Origin: Acidobacteriota bacterium
GTDB lineage: Bacteria; Acidobacteriota; Terriglobia; Terriglobales; Acidobacteriaceae
Assembly (NCBI GenBank): GCA_021818585.1
Contig: JAKATU010000078.1
Location: forward strand, 1-64,000
Length of the DNA: 64,000 nt
Reading direction: 5' to 3'
Shown here: piece by piece, positions 15,425 to 25,461 of the stretch
How positions within the stretch are numbered: the first letter of the stretch is position 1
How the letters are laid out: every line of letters starts with the position of its first letter
Position numbers and translations under genes: made by a program
Notes under the pieces: generated by a model
Told to the model about the DNA's origin: nothing
Seen by the model: only the letters and a program-made list of their open reading frames with translations
Databases searched by the model: none

Positions 15425-17659
15425 CTACAGCCGCTGGGAGCGTTGGACGTCGCGGACGCCTGGCAGGCGGCGGAGACCCTGGACGAGGCGGTTGAGGTGG
15501 GCTACGTCTTCGGCTTCCACAACGAACTCGACGATGGCGCCGCCATTGTCCTCCTGGCGGGAGTCGACGGTGCGGATGTTGGTGTTCATGTCGCTGATGA
15601 GCGCGGTCAGCTCCTTGAGCATGCCGGTGCGGTCGTCGCAGTAGACGGTGAGGCGCACAGGGTAGGTGTTCTGGCGGCCGGTCTTCTGCTCGACGGCGTG
15701 GGCCCACTCGACGGCGATGCGGCGGTCGGACTCATAGAGCAGGTTCTGCACGTTGGGGCAGTTGCGGGCGTGGACAGCGACGCCTTTGCCGCGGGTGACG
15801 TAGCCGACGATTTCGTCACCGCGGATGGGGTTGCAGCAGCGGGCGCGGTAGACGAGCAGTTCGTTGTGGCCTTCGACCTGGAGCGAGTCTCCGCTGGAGG
15901 CGCGGCGCGCAACCTCCTGCGCTCCGGGCTTGATGGCGGGGGTTTCCGTCTCTGTCGGCTGCTGATGGACGAGTGACGGCGCGAGGCGATGGAGCACCTG
16001 GCGGGCCGAGTACTTGCCGAAGCCGATCGCGGCAAACAGGTCGCTGGGGGCCGCGACACTGTACTCCTGCGCGACACGCGAATAGTCAGCGTCGTCAAAC
16101 TTGCCGAGGGAGACCTTGTACTTGCGAGCTTCGCGCTCGAGCAGTTTGTGGCCAATGTCGATGGCTCGCTCGCGCTGGTGCTCGTTGAGCCAGTGCTTGA
16201 TCTTGTTGCGGGCGCGCGAGCTTTTGACGACGTTGAGCCAGTCGCGGCTTGGGGTGTGGCCGGTCTGTGTGATGACTTCGACGATGTCTCCGTTGCGCAG
16301 CCTGGAGCGCAGCGGCACAATGCGGCCGTTGACGCGCGCGCCGGTGCAGGAGTGGCCAACCTCGGTGTGGATGGCGTAGGCGAAGTCGAGCGGGCTGGCG
16401 TCCTTGGGCAGCACGACGACCTTGCCCTTGGGCGTGAAGGTGTAAACCTCTTCGGGGTAGAGGTCGATTTTGAGCGTGGAGAGGAAGTCGCTCGAATCCT
16501 TCATTTCACGCTGCCACTCGACGAGCTGGCGAACCCATGCTAGGCGCTGCTCGTCGCGTGGATTGACGGGGCCGCCGTCCTTGTATTTCCAGTGCGCGGC
16601 GATGCCTTCTTCGGCGACGCGGTGCATTTCTTCGGTACGGATTTGAACCTCAAACTGGTGGCCGCCCTCGCCCATGACGGTGGTGTGCAGCGACTGGTAC
16701 ATGTTGGGCCGGGGCATGGCGATGAAGTCCTTGATGCGCCCGGGCACTGGCCGCCAGATGGAGTGAATGAGGCCTAGGACTGCGTAGCAGTCCTGCTCGC
16801 TGGTGGTGATGACGCGGAGGGCCAGGAGATCGTAGAGCTGGTCAAGACGCGAGTGGGACTTTTGCAGCTTGTTGTGGATGCTGTAGAGGCGCTTGATGCG
16901 CCATTGCACGCGCGCCTTGATGTTGTTTTCCACGAGCTTGTCGGCAAGGAGCGATTCCACGCCGGCGAGGAACTGCTCGCCCTCGGAGCGACGCTCTTCG
17001 ACTTCCTCCTGCAACTGCTTGTAAGCGTGTGGATCGACGTAGCGGAAGGCAAGGTCTTCGAGCTCACCGCGGACCTTGCCCATGCCGAGGCGGTGGGCGA
17101 GCGGGGCGTAGATGTCGAGGGTTTCCTGCGCGATGGCCTGCTGGCGGTTGGGCTGCAGGTGCTCAAGGGTGCGCATGTTGTGGAGTCGGTCAGCAAGTTT
17201 GATGACGACGACGCGCACATCCGTGACCATGGCGAGGAGCATTTTGCGAACGTTCTCGGCCTGGCGGTCTTCACGGTTGGCGAACTGGATTTTGTCGATC
17301 TTGGTGACACCGTCGACGATGTGGGCGACCTGCTCGCCGAACTGCCTGGCGATTTCGGGGGTGGTGACGGGGGTGTCTTCGACAGCGTCATGCAGCAGGC
17401 CGGCTGCGATGGCGGTGGCGTCGAGCTTCATCTCCGCGAGGACGAGTGCGACCTCAAGCGGGTGGAGAACGAAAGGCTCACCGGAGGCGCGGCGCTGGCC
17501 CTCGTGATGCTGAAGGCAGAAGGCCCAGGCGCGGCGGATGATGTCGAGATCGTCGCTGGAGCGATTGGCGCGCACGGTCTCGAGAAGCGCGTCAAACTTC
17601 TGCGCGAGGAGTTCGGACTCGCTGGTTGGAGTCTGCGTTTTGGGCTGCGCCGTCGCCAT
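15425..17659 (-). CDS. rel: bifunctional (p)ppGpp synthetase/hydrolase
   Basis: Makes and degrades the stringent-response alarmone (p)ppGpp. 744 aa, the usual length of long RSH proteins. The N-terminal HD hydrolase is intact (HHEGQRRASGEPF, LLHDAVEDT, DRLHNMRT). The synthetase domain follows (RIKRLYSIHNKL, RPNMYQSLHTTV, FEVQIRTEEMH), then TGS (VYTFTPKGKVVVLP) and a C-terminal ACT domain (RLTVYCDDRTGMLKELTALIS). Hydrolase and synthetase motifs both look complete, so it should be bifunctional. The ATG at 17659 fits the family. Confidence 0.95.
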   Translation of the reverse strand: MATAQPKTQTPTSESELLAQKFDALLETVRANRSSDDLDIIRRAWAFCLQHHEGQRRASGEPFVLHPLEVALVLAEMKLDATAIAAGLLHDAVEDTPVTTPEIARQFGEQVAHIVDGVTKIDKIQFANREDRQAENVRKMLLAMVTDVRVVVIKLADRLHNMRTLEHLQPNRQQAIAQETLDIYAPLAHRLGMGKVRGELEDLAFRYVDPHAYKQLQEEVEERRSEGEQFLAGVESLLADKLVENNIKARVQWRIKRLYSIHNKLQKSHSRLDQLYDLLALRVITTSEQDCYAVLGLIHSIWRPVPGRIKDFIAMPRPNMYQSLHTTVMGEGGHQFEVQIRTEEMHRVAEEGIAAHWKYKDGGPVNPRDEQRLAWVRQLVEWQREMKDSSDFLSTLKIDLYPEEVYTFTPKGKVVVLPKDASPLDFAYAIHTEVGHSCTGARVNGRIVPLRSRLRNGDIVEVITQTGHTPSRDWLNVVKSSRARNKIKHWLNEHQRERAIDIGHKLLEREARKYKVSLGKFDDADYSRVAQEYSVAAPSDLFAAIGFGKYSARQVLHRLAPSLVHQQPTETETPAIKPGAQEVARRASSGDSLQVEGHNELLVYRARCCNPIRGDEIVGYVTRGKGVAVHARNCPNVQNLLYESDRRIAVEWAHAVEQKTGRQNTYPVRLTVYCDDRTGMLKELTALISDMNTNIRTVDSRQEDNGGAIVEFVVEAEDVAHLNRLVQGLRRLPGVRDVQRSQRL

Positions 17660-17750
17660 GCTTCATTATAGGGGTTTGCGGCGTCAAATCCTTTCCAGGG
17701 AAATTTGGCCGGATGGACTGTGCCGGTTCGCGCGTGTAATGGCCGGCGAG

Positions 17751-18416
17751 CTACGAGGCTGGCTTGGCGGGCGCGGGAGGATTTTTTTGACGGCTGAGCA
17801 CGAACTGGCTGTCGCGGCCGCGGCTGCCGGAGGATGCCTTGTCGATGCGCCGCCAGAAGGCAACGAAGTAGTCCACGGCGGAGATGACGGAGATGGTGAC
17901 CATCCAGTAGACGCTGGAGACGGCGATGAGCCGGACCGGCATGATGAACCAACCGAACTGCCACTGGTACCATGCGTGGGCGAGGATGACGGCCACAACC
18001 GAGATGATCTGCATGACGGTCTTCAGCTTGCCGAGGTCGCTGGCCTGGATGGTGAAGCCCTCGGTGGAGGCGATGGAGCGCAGGCCGTTCACAAGGAACT
18101 CGCGGCCAATGATGATGACGACGATCCAGGGCTTAACGATGCTGGGCTCGTACTCGACGAGGGTGATGTAGGCGGCGGTGATGAGCAGTTTGTCGGCGAG
18201 CGGATCGAGCAGCATGCCCATGGTGGTGATCTGGCCGCGGCTGCGGGCGAGATAGCCGTCGACTCCGTCAGAGATGGAGATGAGGATGAAAAACAGAGAC
18301 GCCGCCACCTCCTGCCCGCCGCGCCATCCCAGGTGCGGGAAGAATGGCGAGAGGATCCAGAGCAGTATCGGGACGGAGAAGATACGGCCCAGGGTGATGG
18401 AGTTCGGTAGATTCAC
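17751..18416 (-). CDS. pgsA: CDP-diacylglycerol--glycerol-3-phosphate 3-phosphatidyltransferase
   Basis: Integral membrane enzyme making phosphatidylglycerol-phosphate. 221 aa. The CDP-alcohol phosphotransferase signature DGxxARx8GxxxDxxxD is complete in DGYLARSRGQITTMGMLLD plus PLAD. The N-terminus MNLPNSITLGRI is typical and starts at a GTG. Several hydrophobic segments follow (IVVIIIGREFLVNG, VMQIISVVAVILAH, VYWMVTISVISAV). A polar 30-residue C-terminal tail is extra. It lies upstream of rel on the same strand, 91 bp away. Confidence 0.93.
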   Translation of the reverse strand: MNLPNSITLGRIFSVPILLWILSPFFPHLGWRGGQEVAASLFFILISISDGVDGYLARSRGQITTMGMLLDPLADKLLITAAYITLVEYEPSIVKPWIVVIIIGREFLVNGLRSIASTEGFTIQASDLGKLKTVMQIISVVAVILAHAWYQWQFGWFIMPVRLIAVSSVYWMVTISVISAVDYFVAFWRRIDKASSGSRGRDSQFVLSRQKNPPAPAKPAS

Positions 18417-18510
18417 AAAACAGCCCGATCGACAGCGTAATTGTGATTATGCTAACCCGAAAGCAGCGGGGCGCGTTGGTGACGTTCGCGGGATACGGCC
18501 GGACCAACGC

Positions 18511-18536
18511 AAAAGGGTGGCATGGTAGCCACCCTT
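18511..18536 (-). terminator. rho-independent terminator after gdhA
   Basis: On the minus strand AAGGGTGGC pairs with GCCACCCTT around TACCAT and is followed by TT then GCG, giving a TTTT tract. It lies 34 bp beyond the gdhA stop. Confidence 0.7.
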
Positions 18537-18569
18537 GTTGCGCGGAGCTAGAGCGTTTTGCCCACAGGA

Positions 18570-19835
18570 TCAGGCGTAGATGCCGCGCTGCTTGATGACG
18601 AAGGCGACCCTGTCAATGGCCAGCATGTAGGCGGCGATGCGGTTGTTGACGCCATGCGTTTCGGAGTAGCGGACGACGTCGCGGAAGGCTTCCGAGAGGA
18701 TGAGGTCAAGCCGTTCATTGACCATCTCCTCGGGCCAGAAGTAGCCCTGTCGATCCTGCACCCACTCAAAGTAGGAGGCGGTGACGCCGCCGGCGTTGGC
18801 GAGAATGTCCGGAATGATGAAGACCTTCTTTTCCGCCAGGATTTCATCGGCGACGGTGGTGGTGGGCCCATTGGCGCCTTCGCAAATGATCTGCGCCTTG
18901 ATGCGATCCGCATTGCGGCTGGTGATGACGTTTTCGGTTGCCGCGGGGATGAGGACTTCACATTCGGTGCAGAGGAGATCGGCGGGATCGGCGGCTTCTG
19001 CCCCGTGGAAGCTAAGAATGGAGCCGTTGCGATCCTTGTAATCGATGAGAGCCTCGATATCAATACCGTCGGCGTTGAAGAGGCCGCCGTCGTACTCGGC
19101 GACGCCGATGACCTTGTAGCCCTTGCGCTTCATGATCTGGGCGGCATTGGCGCCGACGTTGCCAAAGCCCTGGATGATGACACGGCAGCCGTCTTTCTGA
19201 ATGCCGAGGTGCCGGAGCGCCTCATCACAGGCGACGCTGACGCCGCGGCCGGTGGCTTGCCTGCGTCCGCGCGAACCGCCGAGGGTGATGGGCTTGCCGG
19301 TGACGACGCTGGTGACGGTCTGGCGCATGTGCATGGAATAGGTATCCATGATCCAAGCCATGACCTGCTCGTTCGTATTGACGTCGGGCGCAGGAACGTC
19401 TTTTTCCGGCCCGAGGAATTCAATCATTTCAGAGGTGTAGCGGCGGGTGAGGCGTTCGAGCTCGCCCATGGACATCTTCTTGGGATCGCAGATGACGCCG
19501 CCCTTGGCTCCGCCGAAGGGGATGTTGACGACGGCGCACTTCCAGGTCATCCAACTGGCGAGGGCGCGCATTTCGTCGAGCGAGACATCCGGCGCGTAGC
19601 GGATGCCGCCCTTGGCGGGGCCGCGCGCGAAGGAGTGCTGGACGCGGTAGCCGGTGAAGACCTCAATGCGACCGTCGTCCATGCCGACGGGAAAGTGGAC
19701 GATGACTTCTCGTGAGGGGTAGCGCAGCACACGCCACAAGCCCTCGTCGAGGTTGAGCTTGCGTGCCGCAAAGTCGAATCGAGCTTCCTGGGCTTCCCAG
19801 GGATTGATTTCGTGCTCGAGGGTGATGGTTGCCAT
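18570..19835 (-). CDS. gdhA: Glu/Leu/Phe/Val-type glutamate dehydrogenase
   Basis: Oxidative deamination of glutamate to 2-oxoglutarate with NAD(P), or the reverse. 421 aa, the length of hexameric small GDHs. Substrate-site motifs are [13 protein letters not shown] and IPFGGAKGG, and the dinucleotide-binding glycine motif is [12 protein letters not shown]. The end ([13 protein letters not shown]) is typical. ATG 19835 ([13 protein letters not shown]) has a GGAG ribosome site and starts where homology does. The upstream open frame to 20129 is not convincing. It is divergent from trpE. Confidence 0.93.
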   Translation of the reverse strand: MATITLEHEINPWEAQEARFDFAARKLNLDEGLWRVLRYPSREVIVHFPVGMDDGRIEVFTGYRVQHSFARGPAKGGIRYAPDVSLDEMRALASWMTWKCAVVNIPFGGAKGGVICDPKKMSMGELERLTRRYTSEMIEFLGPEKDVPAPDVNTNEQVMAWIMDTYSMHMRQTVTSVVTGKPITLGGSRGRRQATGRGVSVACDEALRHLGIQKDGCRVIIQGFGNVGANAAQIMKRKGYKVIGVAEYDGGLFNADGIDIEALIDYKDRNGSILSFHGAEAADPADLLCTECEVLIPAATENVITSRNADRIKAQIICEGANGPTTTVADEILAEKKVFIIPDILANAGGVTASYFEWVQDRQGYFWPEEMVNERLDLILSEAFRDVVRYSETHGVNNRIAAYMLAIDRVAFVIKQRGIYA

Positions 19836-20155
19836 GTCATGACTCTCCGTTGTGGACCGACCATCCAGGGCGTGTGGAACCGATGTTCCTCTATCGCCCG
19901 CGGTCTGCGCTTCGGTCCGTTGCGCGTATCGCTTCCGGCGCCTGCCCGGCTGAAAATCCGGGTGAGGGTCCGGCCAAACCAACTGAGTATAGGCCCGCAA
20001 GGCAGGCTCGGCAAGGGTGTCTGGCGGTGTATTTCCGGGTACGCGCCGCAGCTTTCGAGGAGGTACCGGACCCGGTTCCTGGCGCAGATGGATTGAGCCG
20101 GTACGGCGGAGGGCGTTACCATGTGGCATACCAGCGCTTTCTATTGACGAAAATC
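19836..20155. other. intergenic region between gdhA and trpE
   Basis: This 320-bp divergent region must hold the promoters of both genes. I see GC-rich short inverted repeats but no recognisable T-box, TRAP site, riboswitch or short Trp-rich leader peptide, so no attenuation mechanism can be claimed. Confidence 0.5.
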
Positions 20156-21667
20156 ATGCCATCCAAAGCCGTTTCCCTGCCCTCTCGATCGGATTTTCTG
20201 CGCCTGGCGCGGAAGCATACCCTGATTCCTCTGTATCGGACGCTAGACGCCGATCTTGAGACCCCGGTAAGCGCATTTTTGCGCCTTGCCGCTGCCGAGC
20301 CGGAGTGTTTCCTGCTGGAGTCAGTGGAAGGCGGCGAAAAAATTGGCCGCTACACGTACATTGGCGTGCGCCCCTATCGGCGAATTGTGTCGCGGGGGCG
20401 TTCGATCCGGGTGACCGAAGACGGAAAAACCCAACTTATGGAAGGGGATATCTTCGAGGTGCTGAAGGCGGCGCTGGATGGGCACTCGCCGGCGAAGTTG
20501 GCCGGGCTGCCTCCGTTTACAGCCGGTGCGGTGGGGTACTTCAGCTATGACATCGTCCGGCAGATTGAAAAGCTGCCCGAGCTGGCAGTGGATGAGCTGG
20601 GCATGCCGGATGCCTGCCTGATGTTTTTTGACGAAGTGCTGGCCTTTGACCACGTTCGCAAGGAAATGCTGCTGATGGTGACGGCGGACGTGAAAAAGCA
20701 GAAACCGGAACAGGCCTACGCCGAGACGCTGAAGCGCCTGGACCGGTTTGAGAAGCGGCTGCTGGCTCCCCTGCCGAAGCAGAAGAAAAAGACGGTGAGC
20801 GGCAAGCTGAAGATTGAGTACCGCACGAAGAAGAAGGATTTTCTGGCGGCGGTGGAGCGGACCAAGGAATACATTGCGGCGGGAGATATCTTCCAGGCGG
20901 TGATTTCGCAGCGCTTTGACGTGGAGCCGGGGGTGGAGCCGTTTTCGATTTACCGGGCGCTGCGGGTGGTGAATCCTTCGCCGTATATGTACTTTTTGCG
21001 GAGCGTGCAGCCTGCGAACGCCAAGGGCACGCGGCTGGAGACATCGCATATCGTTGGCTCTTCGCCGGAGCTGCTGGTGAGCGTGCAGGACGGCAAGGTG
21101 GAGTACCGGCCGATTGCGGGGACGCGTCCGCGCGGGGCCGACGAGGCGAGCGACAAGGCGATTGAACAGAACCTGCTGGCCGATGAGAAGGAACGCGCCG
21201 AGCATGTGATGCTGGTGGACCTGGGCCGCAACGACGTGGGCCGGGTGAGCGAGTACGGCACAGTGAAGCTGGGCGAGTTGATGCGCGTGGAGCGTTACTC
21301 GCACGTGATGCACCTGGTGAGCGACGTGACAGGCACGCTACGCAAGGGGATGAACGCGGTGGATGCGCTGCGTTCGTGCTTCCCTGCCGGAACGCTGAGC
21401 GGCGCGCCGAAGATTCGCGCGATGGAGATTATCGAGGAGATGGAGCCGGCGCGGCGCGGAATCTACGGCGGCTGCGTGCTGTATGCGGATTTCTCCGGCA
21501 ACCTGACCTCGTGCATTGCGATTCGCACGCTGCTGATGAAGGGCCGCAAAGGGTATTTGCAGGCCGGTAGCGGCATTGTGGCGGATTCGGTTCCGGAGAT
21601 GGAATACGAAGAGAGCGTGAACAAGGCCAAGGCGGTGGTGCGGGCGATTGAGCGCGCGCGGGGGTAG
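20156..21667 (+). CDS. trpE: anthranilate synthase component I
   Basis: Converts chorismate and ammonia to anthranilate in tryptophan biosynthesis. 503 aa. The N-terminal tryptophan-feedback region is visible ([19 protein letters not shown], an LLES-type motif). The C-terminal chorismate-binding domain has [52 protein letters not shown], and [21 protein letters not shown] 20156 ([18 protein letters not shown]) is the only reasonable start. trpG follows after 28 bp. Confidence 0.95.
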   Translation: MPSKAVSLPSRSDFLRLARKHTLIPLYRTLDADLETPVSAFLRLAAAEPECFLLESVEGGEKIGRYTYIGVRPYRRIVSRGRSIRVTEDGKTQLMEGDIFEVLKAALDGHSPAKLAGLPPFTAGAVGYFSYDIVRQIEKLPELAVDELGMPDACLMFFDEVLAFDHVRKEMLLMVTADVKKQKPEQAYAETLKRLDRFEKRLLAPLPKQKKKTVSGKLKIEYRTKKKDFLAAVERTKEYIAAGDIFQAVISQRFDVEPGVEPFSIYRALRVVNPSPYMYFLRSVQPANAKGTRLETSHIVGSSPELLVSVQDGKVEYRPIAGTRPRGADEASDKAIEQNLLADEKERAEHVMLVDLGRNDVGRVSEYGTVKLGELMRVERYSHVMHLVSDVTGTLRKGMNAVDALRSCFPAGTLSGAPKIRAMEIIEEMEPARRGIYGGCVLYADFSGNLTSCIAIRTLLMKGRKGYLQAGSGIVADSVPEMEYEESVNKAKAVVRAIERARG

Positions 21668-21695
21668 GACGCGGCATTACACTAAGACCATCCGT

Positions 21696-22259
21696 ATGAT
21701 CCTCGTTCTCGACAACTACGATTCGTTTACCTACAACCTGGTGCAGTACATGGGTGAGCTGGGCGCGGAGATGGAGATTCGCCGCAATGACCAGATCACC
21801 GTGGACGAGGCCGAGGCGCTGGCGCCGGAGCGGATTGTGATTTCGCCCGGGCCTTGCACGCCGCAGGAGGCTGGGATCAGCATTCCGCTGATCCAGCGGT
21901 TTGCGGGCAAGGCGCCGATACTGGGCGTGTGCCTGGGGCACCAGGCGATTGGCGCGGCCTTTGGCGGCAAGGTAGTGCGGGCCAAAAAGCTGATGCACGG
22001 CAAGACGAGCGAGGTGGAGCACGACGGGAAGACCATTTTCCAGGGCATTGCCACGCCGATGACCTGCACGCGCTACCACTCGCTGATTGTGGCGGATAAG
22101 GGACTGCCGAAGACGCTGGAGGTTTCCGCGCGGACGGCAGACGGGACGATCATGGGGCTGCGGCACCGGGAGTTCAAGGTGGAGGGCGTGCAGTTTCATC
22201 CCGAGAGCGCACTGACGGCGAACGGCAAGCAACTCATTCGGAATTTTCTGGAGTTATAG
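21696..22259 (+). CDS. trpG: anthranilate synthase component II (glutamine amidotransferase)
   Basis: Supplies ammonia from glutamine to TrpE. 187 aa. The class I amidotransferase triad is visible: Cys in [12 protein letters not shown], and His and Glu in [10 protein letters not shown]. The start [18 protein letters not shown] is typical. The same kind of protein can serve p-aminobenzoate synthase (PabA), but the adjacent trpE makes TrpG the primary call. Other trp genes are not in the window. Confidence 0.94.
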   Translation: MILVLDNYDSFTYNLVQYMGELGAEMEIRRNDQITVDEAEALAPERIVISPGPCTPQEAGISIPLIQRFAGKAPILGVCLGHQAIGAAFGGKVVRAKKLMHGKTSEVEHDGKTIFQGIATPMTCTRYHSLIVADKGLPKTLEVSARTADGTIMGLRHREFKVEGVQFHPESALTANGKQLIRNFLEL

Positions 22260-22263
22260 CGTC

Positions 22264-23271
22264 GTGGTTCCTCGTCGCACGACAAGCAGCATGGCGCGTG
22301 AGATGAGCGCGGGTTGGGTGTGCGCGCTGGGAGTTGTGGCGTTGGCGGCGAGCCCTGCTCGGGCGCAGCAGAAGCCGATTGCTTATGCGCCGACCAACGG
22401 GGTGACGATTGCGGGTTCACTGGAAGTGACGAACAACCGCGCCGCGATTGGCCCGAATGCGACGATTACCGCCGGGGACAGCACCGCAAGGATTGAGCTG
22501 GCGCGCGGCGGGAGCCTGGATGTGTGCCGGTCGACGAAGATACAGCTTTCCGCGGACAAGAGCCTTGGGACGGATGCGCAGCCGGGCGATGACGCCATCA
22601 TGATTGCGCTGGATCGCGGGGCGTTTGAGGCGCATGACAAGCCGGGGAAGTATTCCGATGTGGTGATGACGCCGGATTTGCGGATTTTGATCTCCGGGCC
22701 GGGCAAGGCGGAGATGAGCTTTCGCGTGGGCGCGAATGGGGACACGTGCATCGACAACAAGGGCGAGAACGCGCCGTATGTAACGGTGACGGGGCTGTTC
22801 AGCGGAGGGGTTTACCGCGTGCAACCGAACCAGCGCGTGCTGATCGAGCACGGCGACCTGGGGCAGGTGGTGGACAACGAGCCGGAGCCTTGCGGGTGTC
22901 CTCCGCCAGCGCCGAAAAAGATGGCCAAGGCGGGGATTGGGCTGGGCCATGGGAACGCGAAGCTGAACAAGGCAGCGCGCGAGAATCCGTTTCCGCTGGC
23001 CGAGAGCGAAGGGCTGAAGCCTGCTCCCGCGGGGCCGACGGAGCCGGTGGTTCCGGCAGGGCAGGTGGCGACCGAGGTGGAAGCGCCGATCAGCTACAAC
23101 GGGGCAACGGCGCGGTCTTCAGTGGTTGCGCCAGTAGCGAAGACGGCTGCGCCCGCAGAAAAGACGATTTCGCCAAAGAAGGCTCGGCGGGCGCGGGTGA
23201 GAAAGCTGCATCACCGGGGATTCTTTGGCTCGATTGGGCACTTTTTTGCGCGGATTTTCGGGCGGAAGTAG
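22264..23271 (+). CDS. secreted protein of unknown function, FecR-like beta-rich
   Basis: About 335 aa. A signal peptide (VCALGVVALAASPARAQQ) predicts export. The region TITAGDSTARIELARGGSLDVCRS recalls FecR/secreted beta-sandwich domains, a weak resemblance only. A Cys/Pro segment (PEPCGCPPPAPKK) splits it from a low-complexity Pro/Ala/Val part and a basic C-terminus (KKARRARVRKLHHRGFF). The GTG at 22264 has GGAG of the trpG 3' end at suitable spacing; ATG 22291 or 22303 are alternatives. It starts 4 bp after trpG, so may be translationally coupled. Confidence 0.65.
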   Translation: MVPRRTTSSMAREMSAGWVCALGVVALAASPARAQQKPIAYAPTNGVTIAGSLEVTNNRAAIGPNATITAGDSTARIELARGGSLDVCRSTKIQLSADKSLGTDAQPGDDAIMIALDRGAFEAHDKPGKYSDVVMTPDLRILISGPGKAEMSFRVGANGDTCIDNKGENAPYVTVTGLFSGGVYRVQPNQRVLIEHGDLGQVVDNEPEPCGCPPPAPKKMAKAGIGLGHGNAKLNKAARENPFPLAESEGLKPAPAGPTEPVVPAGQVATEVEAPISYNGATARSSVVAPVAKTAAPAEKTISPKKARRARVRKLHHRGFFGSIGHFFARIFGRK

Positions 23272-23413
23272 TTCGACAGCGGGTATTTGCGGCAAGGCGC
23301 GTGAACGCGGAAATGCGGCTTGATGAGCGGGCTGCGGTAAAATAGTGATGCAGGCTTTTCTCGGCGGCATGCGCTGCCAATTCAGGTTAAAAGAGACGTA
23401 AGGAGTCCGTTTT

Positions 23414-23974
23414 ATGGCGATTCCCGCCACACAGATGCGCCCCGGCATGATCATTAAGCACAACGGCGAGTTGCATGCCGTTTTCAGCGTGGAGCACCGC
23501 ACGCCCGGCAACCTGCGCGCGTTTATCCAGGCCAAGCTGCGCAACCTGCGCACGGGCGCGATGTTTGAGCATCGCTTCCGCTCGCCTGACCCGATTGACC
23601 GGGTGGTGGTGGATGAAGTGCCGATGGAGTTTTTGTACAACGACGGCGACGACTACTACTTTATGAACACCGAAAACTATGAGCAGACGCACCTGAAGCG
23701 GGACACGCTGGGTGACGCGGTCGAGTACCTGACGGCCAATTTGCAGATTACGGTTTCGTTTTTTGACGGCGTGGCCGTGGGCATCGAGCTGCCGCAGACG
23801 GTAGAGCTGACGGTGGTGGAGACGGAGCCGGGCTTGAAGTCGGCGACGGCATCTTCGGTGACCAAGCCGGCGAAGCTCGAGACCGGGCTGACCGTGCAGG
23901 TGCCTCCGTTCATCAACGAAGGTGAGCGCATTCGCGTGGATACAGCGGAAGGTGCATATTTGAGCCGGGCGTGA
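23414..23974 (+). CDS. efp: elongation factor P
   Basis: Relieves ribosome stalling at polyproline stretches. 186 aa with three beta-barrel domains. The ending LTVQVPPFINEGERIRVDT plus AEGAYLSR is diagnostic. The loop tip normally carrying the modified Lys34 (PGKGQAF in E. coli) or Arg32 reads TPGNLRAF, with Asn33 at the tip and Arg35 two residues on. So this EF-P lacks the usual beta-lysylated or rhamnosylated residue. An AAGGAG ribosome site lies 8 nt before ATG 23414. Confidence 0.95.
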   Translation: MAIPATQMRPGMIIKHNGELHAVFSVEHRTPGNLRAFIQAKLRNLRTGAMFEHRFRSPDPIDRVVVDEVPMEFLYNDGDDYYFMNTENYEQTHLKRDTLGDAVEYLTANLQITVSFFDGVAVGIELPQTVELTVVETEPGLKSATASSVTKPAKLETGLTVQVPPFINEGERIRVDTAEGAYLSRA

Positions 23975-23996
23975 TGCTTACTTTTGGAATGCAGGG

Positions 23997-24020
23997 ACGG
24001 CGCAGCTCAGGCTGCGCCGT
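23997..24020. terminator. hairpin between efp and acyP
   Basis: ACGGCGCAGC pairs with GCTGCGCCGT around TCAG, a 10-bp perfect stem just after efp. The following sequence (TGGTGTTTG) has only a weak U-tract, so termination may be partial. Confidence 0.5.
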
Positions 24021-24067
24021 TGGTGTTTGCGGCGGGTGCGCTGATACTCTAAAAAAGCTGAAGAGTT

Positions 24068-24349
24068 ATGGTTCGTCATTATCTTGTGAAAGGGCGCGTG
24101 CAGGGCGTGGGTTTCCGGTGGTTTGTGCACCGGGAGGCCGAACCTCTGGGGCTGCGCGGCTGGGTTCGCAACACCGAGGACGGCCACGTGGAAGTGGTGG
24201 CCGCCGGCGAGCGGGCACAACTGGAGTCGCTGGCGCAGGCTTTGCGGCGCGGCTCGCGGGGCAGCCGCGTGGACGACGTGGTGATGCGCGAGCTGAAAGA
24301 GCAGGAAGGCAAAGATCTTGGATCATTCCACATTGAAGGAGCCTGGTAG
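24068..24349 (+). CDS. acyP: acylphosphatase
   Basis: Small 93-aa enzyme hydrolysing acyl phosphates. The phosphate-binding loop with catalytic Arg is in [14 protein letters not shown], and the catalytic Asn is in [14 protein letters not shown]. Fold and length match the family exactly. The apt start follows its stop by 7 bp. Confidence 0.94.
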   Translation: MVRHYLVKGRVQGVGFRWFVHREAEPLGLRGWVRNTEDGHVEVVAAGERAQLESLAQALRRGSRGSRVDDVVMRELKEQEGKDLGSFHIEGAW

Positions 24350-24356
24350 CAAGACC

Positions 24357-24902
24357 ATGCAAACTCCCCATCAGGTGAACTGCGAGCCGCTGAAGGATCT
24401 GGTGCGCACGGTGCCGGATTTTCCGAAGCCCGGCATTCTTTTTTACGACATTACGACCCTGCTGAAAGACAAGGCAGGCTTTGCCAAGCTGATTGACGCG
24501 ATGGCCGAGCACTACATCGACCGCAAGGTGGATCTGGTGCTGGGCATTGAGGCGCGCGGGTTTATCTTTGGCCCGGCGCTGGCCTATCGTCTGAATGCGG
24601 GCTTTGTGCCGGTGCGCAAGCCGAAGAAGCTGCCGGCGCAGACCGTGAGCGTGACCTACGACCTGGAGTACGGCAGCGATACGCTGGAGATTCACGAGGA
24701 CGCCATTGAACCGGGTCAGCGCGTTGTGCTGGTGGACGATCTGCTGGCGACGGGCGGCACGATGGAAGCGACGGTGAAGCTGGTGCGGCAACTGGGCGGC
24801 GACATTGCCGGACTGGCCTTTGCCGTGGAGCTGGACTTTTTGAAGGGCCGCGAGCGCTTTCCGGATATGGACGTGTTCAGCCTGCTGCACTACGACGAGT
24901 AG
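24357..24902 (+). CDS. apt: adenine phosphoribosyltransferase
   Basis: Salvages adenine to AMP with PRPP. 181 aa. Family motifs are [21 protein letters not shown] near the N-terminus, [15 protein letters not shown], and the PRPP-binding [17 protein letters not shown] 24357 is chosen; the nearest GGAG is about 15 nt upstream, so translation may depend on coupling to acyP. A frame from TTG 24318 would overlap acyP and is less likely. Confidence 0.94.
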   Translation: MQTPHQVNCEPLKDLVRTVPDFPKPGILFYDITTLLKDKAGFAKLIDAMAEHYIDRKVDLVLGIEARGFIFGPALAYRLNAGFVPVRKPKKLPAQTVSVTYDLEYGSDTLEIHEDAIEPGQRVVLVDDLLATGGTMEATVKLVRQLGGDIAGLAFAVELDFLKGRERFPDMDVFSLLHYDE

Positions 24903-24925
24903 CTGCGAGGAATAGGCGCAACGAA

Positions 24926-24955
24926 GGGCCGGAGCGATCCGGCTCCTTTTATTTT
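24926..24955 (+). terminator. rho-independent terminator after apt
   Basis: GGGCCGGA pairs with TCCGGCTC around GCGA (one G-U pair) and is followed by CTTTTATTTT. It lies between the convergent apt gene and the small membrane-protein gene. Confidence 0.7.
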
Positions 24956-24969
24956 CTGGCGGGTGCGGC

Positions 24970-25113
24970 TCAGGCTCGTTTGCGATTGGCTACGAAGTGG
25001 GCGATGAAGAGCAGGGCCGCGAGGATGAGCAGGGCGCGGAGCAGGAAGACCGCGAGGTGGAGCAGGAAAACAGCGCCGAACCATACGATGACGAGCGCGA
25101 CGGCCATGACCAT
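24970..25113 (-). CDS. small hydrophobic membrane protein
   Basis: A 47-aa protein made of two hydrophobic stretches (VALVIVWFGAVFLLHLAV and LRALLILAALLFIAHFV) ending NRKRA. It resembles small Lmo0937/DUF5670-type membrane proteins in character only. The start is uncertain: ATG 25113 is used, but an AGGAG lies about 18 nt further upstream, and a TTG at 25173 would overlap the upstream gene. Confidence 0.55.
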   Translation of the reverse strand: MVMAVALVIVWFGAVFLLHLAVFLLRALLILAALLFIAHFVANRKRA

Positions 25114-25147
25114 GTATTTGCTTTTGAAGATGGGGTTTGCTCCTGTT

Positions 25148-25456
25148 CTACCCCGTAAGATGCGGCGCGGCAACGGGCTGGTTCACTTCCGTCACCAGGA
25201 GGCGGTCGCCCGGTTTGAGGTAGCCTTTGCGGCGGAACCAGTCTTCCATGGACGCGGTAAGGCGGTCGAGAGGGACGCGCAGGCCCACTTCGAGCAGGCC
25301 GTCGGCGGCGGGGAGGGTGTCGTCGAAGACCGCGTCATTGGTGAAGTTGCGCATGGCGAAGTTGTCGATCCAGTGGATGGGACAGGGCTTGCGAACGGAC
25401 ATGGCAATGGGCACATCGGCTGCTTGATATTCGACTCGCAACTTACGCAGGAACAT
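25148..25456 (-). CDS. hypothetical protein in the pckA operon
   Basis: 102 aa starting MFLRKLRVEYQAADVPIAMS. It has no signal peptide or membrane segment. The C-terminal half (GYLKPGDRLLVTEVNQPVA) suggests a small beta-containing domain. It begins 5 bp after the pckA stop, so it is almost certainly co-transcribed with pckA. The family is not recognised. Confidence 0.6.
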   Translation of the reverse strand: MFLRKLRVEYQAADVPIAMSVRKPCPIHWIDNFAMRNFTNDAVFDDTLPAADGLLEVGLRVPLDRLTASMEDWFRRKGYLKPGDRLLVTEVNQPVAAPHLTG

Positions 25457-25461
25457 AGCTT

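Noticed and set aside
18570-20129. N-terminal extension of glutamate dehydrogenase to 519 residues
   Set aside because: The first 98 residues are Pro/Arg-rich without family similarity, and ATG 19835 has a ribosome site.
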